Shown here: positions 5,321-9,973 of the stretch, piece by piece
How positions within the stretch are numbered: position 1 is the first letter of the stretch
Layout of the letters: each line of letters starts with the position of its first letter
Assembly: GCA_947628125.1 (NCBI GenBank)
Contig: CANQYR010000031.1
Coordinates: 1 to 9,973, forward strand
Source of the DNA: an uncultured Bacilli bacterium
GTDB taxonomy: Bacteria > Bacillota_I > Bacilli_A > RF39 > UBA660
DNA length: 9,973 nucleotides
Reading direction: 5' to 3'
Program-made: the position numbers and the translations under genes
Notes under the pieces: generated by a model
What the model was told of the DNA's origin: nothing
The model's database searches: none
What the model saw: the letters and a program-made list of their open reading frames with translations, nothing else

Positions 5321-8300
5321 ATGGAACAAGATATAAAAAAATTCTTAACATACCTTACAATCGATGATCTAACACCATATGAAAATTTAAAAATCGAAAA
5401 AGTAGTCGTAATTACCCAAAAAAACACCATCGAAGTTTACTTAACAAACAAAACTGTCTTACCTTATGAAAATTTAATAACCCTAAAACAAAAAGCCTAC
5501 CAAAAAAATGATAAACTAAAACAATTTTCCCTTCACTTTAACTATCAAAAAGTAACAAACGAAGATGTAATAACCTACACCAAAAAATATTTAGACGAAT
5601 TAATAAAGAAAAAACCATCCCTATCCGGCTTAAAAGAACAAGAACTAACCTTAAATGATGACTTAATTCAAATCGAAGTTGCTAGCCATCAAGAAGAAAA
5701 AGAACTAAACAAAGAAATAAAAAACTTTCAAACTAAACTATTTGAAGACGGCCTAGGTAAATACGAATTTGCCATCATCTTTAACGAAGAAATAGCAAAC
5801 ACCATCAAAGAACAACTACACGATGAAAAACAAAATATTAACAAACCCATCAAAGAAGAAAAAATAACAACCAATGTTTTACTAGGCAAAGAAATAACAA
5901 ACCCTAAAATAGCCATCGATCAAATAATGAGTGAAACAAAAAACGTTTGCCTAGAAGCCTATATCTTTGGCATTGAAACATTAGAAAGAGACACCATTAA
6001 TATAATAACATTAAAAATAAGCGACAAAACTAACTCCTTATTAGCCAAAATATTTAGAAAAGACAAACAAGAATACCAAGCAATTAAAAAAGAACTAAAA
6101 GAAGGCAATTGGTATCGCTTTTTAGGCAACATTGAAATAGATAACTTTGCTAAAGACTTTGTTCTTGCTGTCAAATCAATTGAAAAAATAGACTCATTAG
6201 ATGCCGAAAACAAAGACGATGCTAAAGTGCCAAGAGTTGAACTTCACTTGCATACCATGATGAGTGCCATGGACGGTGTCGTACCCTACGAAGAAAACGA
6301 TCCCAATAACTTTATTAAATACGCTCAAAAAATGGGGCATCACGCCATCGCTGTCACTGACCATAACTGCGTACAATCATTTCCTCAACTATTTCATACA
6401 GTAAATAGTATCAATAAAGGTAAAGAAGCTAAAGACCATTTCAAAGTTTTATATGGAGCCGAAATGAACATCGTAAATGATGACATTGATATCGTCTACG
6501 AACCTAAACCATACGATTTATTAAACGACTTATTCGTTGTCTTTGATACCGAAACAACTGGCTTTTATGCTGGCAGTGATCAAATGATTGAAATAGGCGC
6601 CGTCAAAATCCAAAACGGTAAAATAATTGATCGCTTTGACGAATTAATTGACCCTAAAAGACCACTTCCTAAAAAAATTACCGACCTAACCTTTATCACC
6701 GATGAAATGCTAAAAGGTAAAGATAGTGAAGAAAATGTCACCAAACGCTTTCTTGCTTGGTGTGGGACAAGTCCAATGGTTGCCCATAATGCCAAATTTG
6801 ATATTTCTTTTATTAAAGCCGCCACCAGTAAATATAACCTTCCTGAATTTACTAACACCGTCTTTGATACCATGGCAATCGCTAGAATTTTATACCCAGA
6901 TTGGCCTAACCATAAATTACAAACCCTAACCAAACGCTTAGACGTTCCTTGGGATGAAGACAAACACCACCGCGCCGACTACGATGCTGAAGGCACCGCC
7001 ATTGCTTTTTACAAAATGTGCAAAATCTTAAACGATCGTCATACCGAAACCACCGATGATCTATTAGAACTAGTAGATGTTAATTCCTTGGTTCGTTTTA
7101 GCTATCCATTTCACGCCTGCATAATTGCTAAAAACAAAGCCGGAATCAAAAACTTGTTCAAAATTATCTCAATTGCTAATACCAAATATCTATATAAAAA
7201 CGAACAACCAAAAATACCTCGTAAAGATATATTAAACTTAAGAGAAGGACTGTTAATTGGTTCTGGTTGTATTAATGGCGAAATATTTGACAAAGCATCA
7301 GGTAAAGATGATGAAGAACTAGTTAACATGATGAACTTTTATGACTACATCGAAGTTCAACCACCAAGTGTTTTTTCTCACTTAATTGGCCCCGAAAGAA
7401 AATTTACTAGTCTAGAAGAAGCTCAAAACTACTTAAAAAGAATAATAAGAGTAGCCAAAGAAGCGGGAAAACCTGTCGTTGCAACCGGTGATGTCCATAA
7501 CTTAAAAAAAGAAGACAAAATCTACCGCGAAATAATTATCAACCAAAAATTTAACGGTAAACTCCATCCTTTAAATAGAAAAGGAATTGAAGTACCAAAT
7601 ATGTATTTAAAAACAACCCAAGAAATGTTAGATGAATTTGCCTTCTTAGATGAAGAAACAAGACAAGAAATAGTCGTTACCAATTCTAATAAAATTGCTG
7701 ATCTATGTGAAGAAATAGAAGTCATACCTGATACCCATGGCATTCCATTTGCCCCTAAAATACCTAACTCAGTTGAAACAATGACCGAATTAGTGTATCA
7801 AAAAGCTAAAGACTTATACGGTGAGCCCTTGCCATTTAATATTGAAAACCGCTTAGCTAAAGAACTTTATGGTGACATTTTAATAGATACCTGCTTTAAA
7901 CAATGCCCTAAACAAGAAGATGCTTATGCCTTAATTCATGAAACAATACTACAAGGTAAAGAAGCAGTTACTAAAAAAGTTGCCGAAGAAATAGAGGGTG
8001 AAAATAAAGAAGAAATAGCCGCCCAAAAACTAGGCGGTATAATAGGCGCTAACTATGACGTAATCTATCTAATTGCCCAAAAATTAGTTAAACACTCCAA
8101 TGATGAAGGCTTCTTAGTTGGCTCTCGTGGTTCGGTAGGTTCATCTTTTGTTGCCAATATGATGGGCATAACTGAAGTAAATAGTCTATCTGCTCACTAT
8201 CGCTGCCCTAAATGTAAATATAGCATTTTTAACGATGACGAAGGCAAAAGCTTAGGTGCTAGTTATTCATGTGGCTTTGACCTTCCTGATAAAAAATGCC

Positions 8301-9823
8301 CAAAATGCGGCACTAATATGGGCAAAGATGGTCATGATATTCCTTTTGCCACCTTCCTAGGTTTTAATGCCGATAAAGTCCCTGATATTGATTTAAATTT
8401 TTCCGATTTAAACCAAGCCAGTGCTCATGAATACACCAAAGTTTTATTTGGCGTTGATAATGTCTATCGAGCTGGTACCATTGGTACGGTCGCCGAAAAA
8501 ACTGCTTATGGTTATGTCAAAGGCTACTGTGAAAACAAAAATATCATCATGCGTTCCATTGAAGTCGAGCGTTTAGCTAAAGGTTGCACCGGCATCAAAA
8601 GAACAACTGGCCAGCATCCAGGCGGCATTGTCGTAATACCAGGCTATAAAGAAGTCTTTGACTTTACACCTTATCAATTCCCCGCTGAAGATCCAACCAG
8701 TCCATGGCGAACAACCCATTTTGATTACCATGCTATTGATGAATGCGTTTTAAAATTAGACATATTAGGCCATACAGATCCAACCCAACTTAGAATGATC
8801 CAAGACTTAACTGGCGATGATATAACCAAAGTCCCATTAGATGATCCTGAAACCATGTCAATATTTACATCAACTAAAGCATTAAAAGTAACCAAAGAAC
8901 AAATCATGTGTGATACAGGTACATTAGGTGTTCCCGAATTTGGAACTCCATTTACTATTCAATTAGTTAAAGACACAAAACCCACAACCTTTGCTGAACT
9001 AGTAAAAATTGCTGGCCTTGCTCATGGAACTGATGTATGGCTTGGTAATGCCCAAGAATTAATTCAAAAAAATATTTGTCCATTTAAAGATGTTATTGGC
9101 TGCCGTGATGATATTATGGTTGAATTAATGAATAAAGGTGTCCCAGCAATTAATGCCTTTAAAATTATGGAATTTGTAAGAAAAGGCAAAGCCGGAAAAG
9201 ATCCGGAAACTTGGAAAGGCTATGTTGAACTTTTAAAAGAATATAATATCCCTGATTGGTATATCAAATCATGCCAAAAAATTAAGTATATGTTCCCTAA
9301 AGCTCATGCTGCAGCTTATGTAACCAGTGCCTTTCGTATTGCTTGGTATAAAGTCCATAAACCTCTTGTTTACTATGCCACTTATTTCTCCACTAGATTT
9401 ACGGATTTTGATATTGATGTAATGATTAAAGGCTACGATGCCATAAGAAGCAAAATGATGGATATTCAAACTAAAGGATTTGATGCGACAAACAAAGAGC
9501 AATCCCTTTTAGAAACTCTAAAAGTTGCTTTAGAAGCAAGTGCTAGAGGTGTTAAATTTAAATGTATTGACTTATTAAAAAGTGATGGTAAAAATTTTGT
9601 TATGGAAAAAGAAGAAAACGCCTTAATAATGCCATTTAGTAGCTTAGATGGTTTAGGGGAGGCTGTAGCAACCAAAATTATTGAAGAACGAAATCAAAAG
9701 GCTTTTTACAGTGTTGAAGATTTTCAAAATCGTGGCAAAGTAAACCAAACAACATTAGAAAAAATGCGATCATTACACGTCTTTGATGGCATGCCTGAAA
9801 CAAGTCAATTAAGTTTATTTTAA
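5321..9823 (+). CDS. polC: DNA polymerase III, PolC type, with PHP and 3'-5' exonuclease
   Basis: This is the main processive replicative polymerase of low-GC Gram-positives. It has 1,500 residues, against ~1,437 for B. subtilis. Domains: an N-terminal region (about 1-190); an OB fold (about 205-290); PHP with His309-Leu-His311, Asp347-His348, Glu381 and Asp724-Val-His726 retained; a DEDDh exonuclease inserted in PHP, with Asp409, Glu411, HNAKFD (489-494), His550 and Asp555; a four-Cys zinc site (Cys962, 965, 993, 996, plus extra Cys984); palm PDIDLNF with Asp1022 and Asp1024 and LKLDILG with Asp1147; then GQHPGGIVV, HGTDVWLGNAQELI and KAHAAAYV. It ends in QLSLF (1496-1500), a canonical clamp-binding motif. 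Proofreading and polymerase residues are complete, so it should be active. Against remembered B. subtilis PolC, a charged insertion of about 55 residues lies at 850-904. Second gene of the dnaE operon. Composition shifts from C-rich to G-rich towards the 3' end. Confidence 0.98.
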   Translation: MEQDIKKFLTYLTIDDLTPYENLKIEKVVVITQKNTIEVYLTNKTVLPYENLITLKQKAYQKNDKLKQFSLHFNYQKVTNEDVITYTKKYLDELIKKKPSLSGLKEQELTLNDDLIQIEVASHQEEKELNKEIKNFQTKLFEDGLGKYEFAIIFNEEIANTIKEQLHDEKQNINKPIKEEKITTNVLLGKEITNPKIAIDQIMSETKNVCLEAYIFGIETLERDTINIITLKISDKTNSLLAKIFRKDKQEYQAIKKELKEGNWYRFLGNIEIDNFAKDFVLAVKSIEKIDSLDAENKDDAKVPRVELHLHTMMSAMDGVVPYEENDPNNFIKYAQKMGHHAIAVTDHNCVQSFPQLFHTVNSINKGKEAKDHFKVLYGAEMNIVNDDIDIVYEPKPYDLLNDLFVVFDTETTGFYAGSDQMIEIGAVKIQNGKIIDRFDELIDPKRPLPKKITDLTFITDEMLKGKDSEENVTKRFLAWCGTSPMVAHNAKFDISFIKAATSKYNLPEFTNTVFDTMAIARILYPDWPNHKLQTLTKRLDVPWDEDKHHRADYDAEGTAIAFYKMCKILNDRHTETTDDLLELVDVNSLVRFSYPFHACIIAKNKAGIKNLFKIISIANTKYLYKNEQPKIPRKDILNLREGLLIGSGCINGEIFDKASGKDDEELVNMMNFYDYIEVQPPSVFSHLIGPERKFTSLEEAQNYLKRIIRVAKEAGKPVVATGDVHNLKKEDKIYREIIINQKFNGKLHPLNRKGIEVPNMYLKTTQEMLDEFAFLDEETRQEIVVTNSNKIADLCEEIEVIPDTHGIPFAPKIPNSVETMTELVYQKAKDLYGEPLPFNIENRLAKELYGDILIDTCFKQCPKQEDAYALIHETILQGKEAVTKKVAEEIEGENKEEIAAQKLGGIIGANYDVIYLIAQKLVKHSNDEGFLVGSRGSVGSSFVANMMGITEVNSLSAHYRCPKCKYSIFNDDEGKSLGASYSCGFDLPDKKCPKCGTNMGKDGHDIPFATFLGFNADKVPDIDLNFSDLNQASAHEYTKVLFGVDNVYRAGTIGTVAEKTAYGYVKGYCENKNIIMRSIEVERLAKGCTGIKRTTGQHPGGIVVIPGYKEVFDFTPYQFPAEDPTSPWRTTHFDYHAIDECVLKLDILGHTDPTQLRMIQDLTGDDITKVPLDDPETMSIFTSTKALKVTKEQIMCDTGTLGVPEFGTPFTIQLVKDTKPTTFAELVKIAGLAHGTDVWLGNAQELIQKNICPFKDVIGCRDDIMVELMNKGVPAINAFKIMEFVRKGKAGKDPETWKGYVELLKEYNIPDWYIKSCQKIKYMFPKAHAAAYVTSAFRIAWYKVHKPLVYYATYFSTRFTDFDIDVMIKGYDAIRSKMMDIQTKGFDATNKEQSLLETLKVALEASARGVKFKCIDLLKSDGKNFVMEKEENALIMPFSSLDGLGEAVATKIIEERNQKAFYSVEDFQNRGKVNQTTLEKMRSLHVFDGMPETSQLSLF

Positions 9824-9851
9824 AAAAGAAAGTGTCAAGCTTTCCTTTTTT
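9822..9851 (+). terminator. Weak intrinsic terminator after polC
   Basis: GAAAG (9828-9832) pairs with CTTTC (9840-9844) around a 7-nt loop. After one bulged C, the A run 9822-9827 pairs with the T run 9846-9851, which also acts as the U tract. A second T run follows at 9877-9883. The stem is mostly A-T, so termination may be partial. Confidence 0.5.
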
Positions 9852-9944
9852 AATTATTAATTTTCAGAAATTTTAATTTTTTTAACACTTTTTCCACGGT
9901 TCGACAAAATATTTTCTAAACTTGTTGTAGAATAACCGCTTAAG

Positions 9945-9953
9945 AAGGAGGTG
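9945..9953 (+). promoter_or_regulatory. Strong ribosome-binding site of the last gene
   Basis: AAGGAGGTG is close to a full complement of the 16S rRNA 3' end and lies 4 nt before the ATG at 9958 (about 6 nt from the GGAGG core). It is the best Shine-Dalgarno match in the window and is the main reason to believe a gene starts here. Confidence 0.75.
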
Positions 9954-9957
9954 CTAA

Positions 9958-9973
9958 ATGCAAAAGCGCGAAC
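9958..9973 (+). CDS. Start of an unidentified gene, cut by window edge
   Basis: Only five full codons are visible (MQKRE), behind a near-perfect Shine-Dalgarno sequence. That is too little to identify the product. In B. subtilis polC is followed by rimP and nusA, so rimP is a reasonable first guess from synteny, but nothing in these residues tests it. The spacer 9852-9944 is AT-rich and holds no convincing promoter, so expression could depend partly on read-through from polC. Confidence 0.55.

Noticed and set aside
6726..6929. 67-codon plus-strand ORF inside polC
   Set aside because: It overlaps the exonuclease domain in another frame, has no recognisable product and no ribosome-binding site.
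3357..6963. Several minus-strand ORFs of 60-127 codons inside dnaE and polC
   Set aside because: They lie opposite conserved polymerase coding sequence, show no protein family resemblance and are best explained as chance open frames.
7504..7510. A-AAA-AAA slippery heptamer in polC
   Set aside because: Runs of A are frequent in this AT-rich coding sequence, and no downstream structure or useful alternative frame was seen.
9890..9898. DnaA-box-like TTTTCCACG
   Set aside because: Two mismatches to the consensus, a single copy, and no cluster that would suggest an origin.
9901..9933. Promoter TCGACA ... TAGAAT before the last gene
   Set aside because: The spacer is 21 bp, too long for a normal sigma-A promoter, and no better pairing was found.

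Overview
The window is a strongly AT-rich bacterial chromosome segment. It carries both a DnaE-type and a PolC-type replicative DNA polymerase III alpha subunit, a pairing typical of low-GC Firmicutes and Tenericutes. The first gene encodes a surface protein of a style I recall from uncultured gut Bacilli/Mollicutes-like genomes (RF39-type 'CAG' lineages). Trp is written TGG throughout, and all five visible stop codons are TAA, so nothing points to UGA recoding. The assignment to an uncultured gut Bacilli/Mollicutes relative is an inference from gene content.

Layout. Positions 1-1341 hold the 3' part, almost complete, of a membrane-anchored, cysteine- and tyrosine-rich extracellular protein. 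Positions 1377-1435 hold a promoter with an overlapping palindrome and the ribosome-binding site of an RpiB/LacA/LacB-family sugar-phosphate isomerase (1436-2080). A shared hairpin terminator separates that gene from a convergent, very small gene at 2106-2264 on the minus strand, which I read as a short divergent ribosomal protein bL28 (rpmB). The rpmB promoter is back to back with a rightward promoter for dnaE (2389-5319). One base after the dnaE stop, polC begins (5321-9823), so the two polymerases very probably form one operon. A weak terminator and an AT-rich spacer follow. The first codons of another gene, with an excellent Shine-Dalgarno sequence, begin at 9958 and run off the window.

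How the genes work together. PolC would be the processive leading-strand (and main lagging-strand) polymerase, with its own proofreading exonuclease and a C-terminal clamp-binding motif. DnaE would be the proofreading-free, low-processivity polymerase that extends RNA primers. Here DnaE is short, its PHP domain has lost the metal-binding histidines, and I see no clamp-binding motif. Producing both from one message would fix their ratio. The bL28 gene shares the intergenic control region. The isomerase and the surface protein have no evident functional link to replication.

No mobile element, CRISPR array, tRNA or rRNA was recognised. The most unusual points are the dnaE-polC tandem, the reduced bL28, a charged insertion of about 55 residues in PolC, and the abrupt change of G/C strand skew between neighbouring co-oriented genes.
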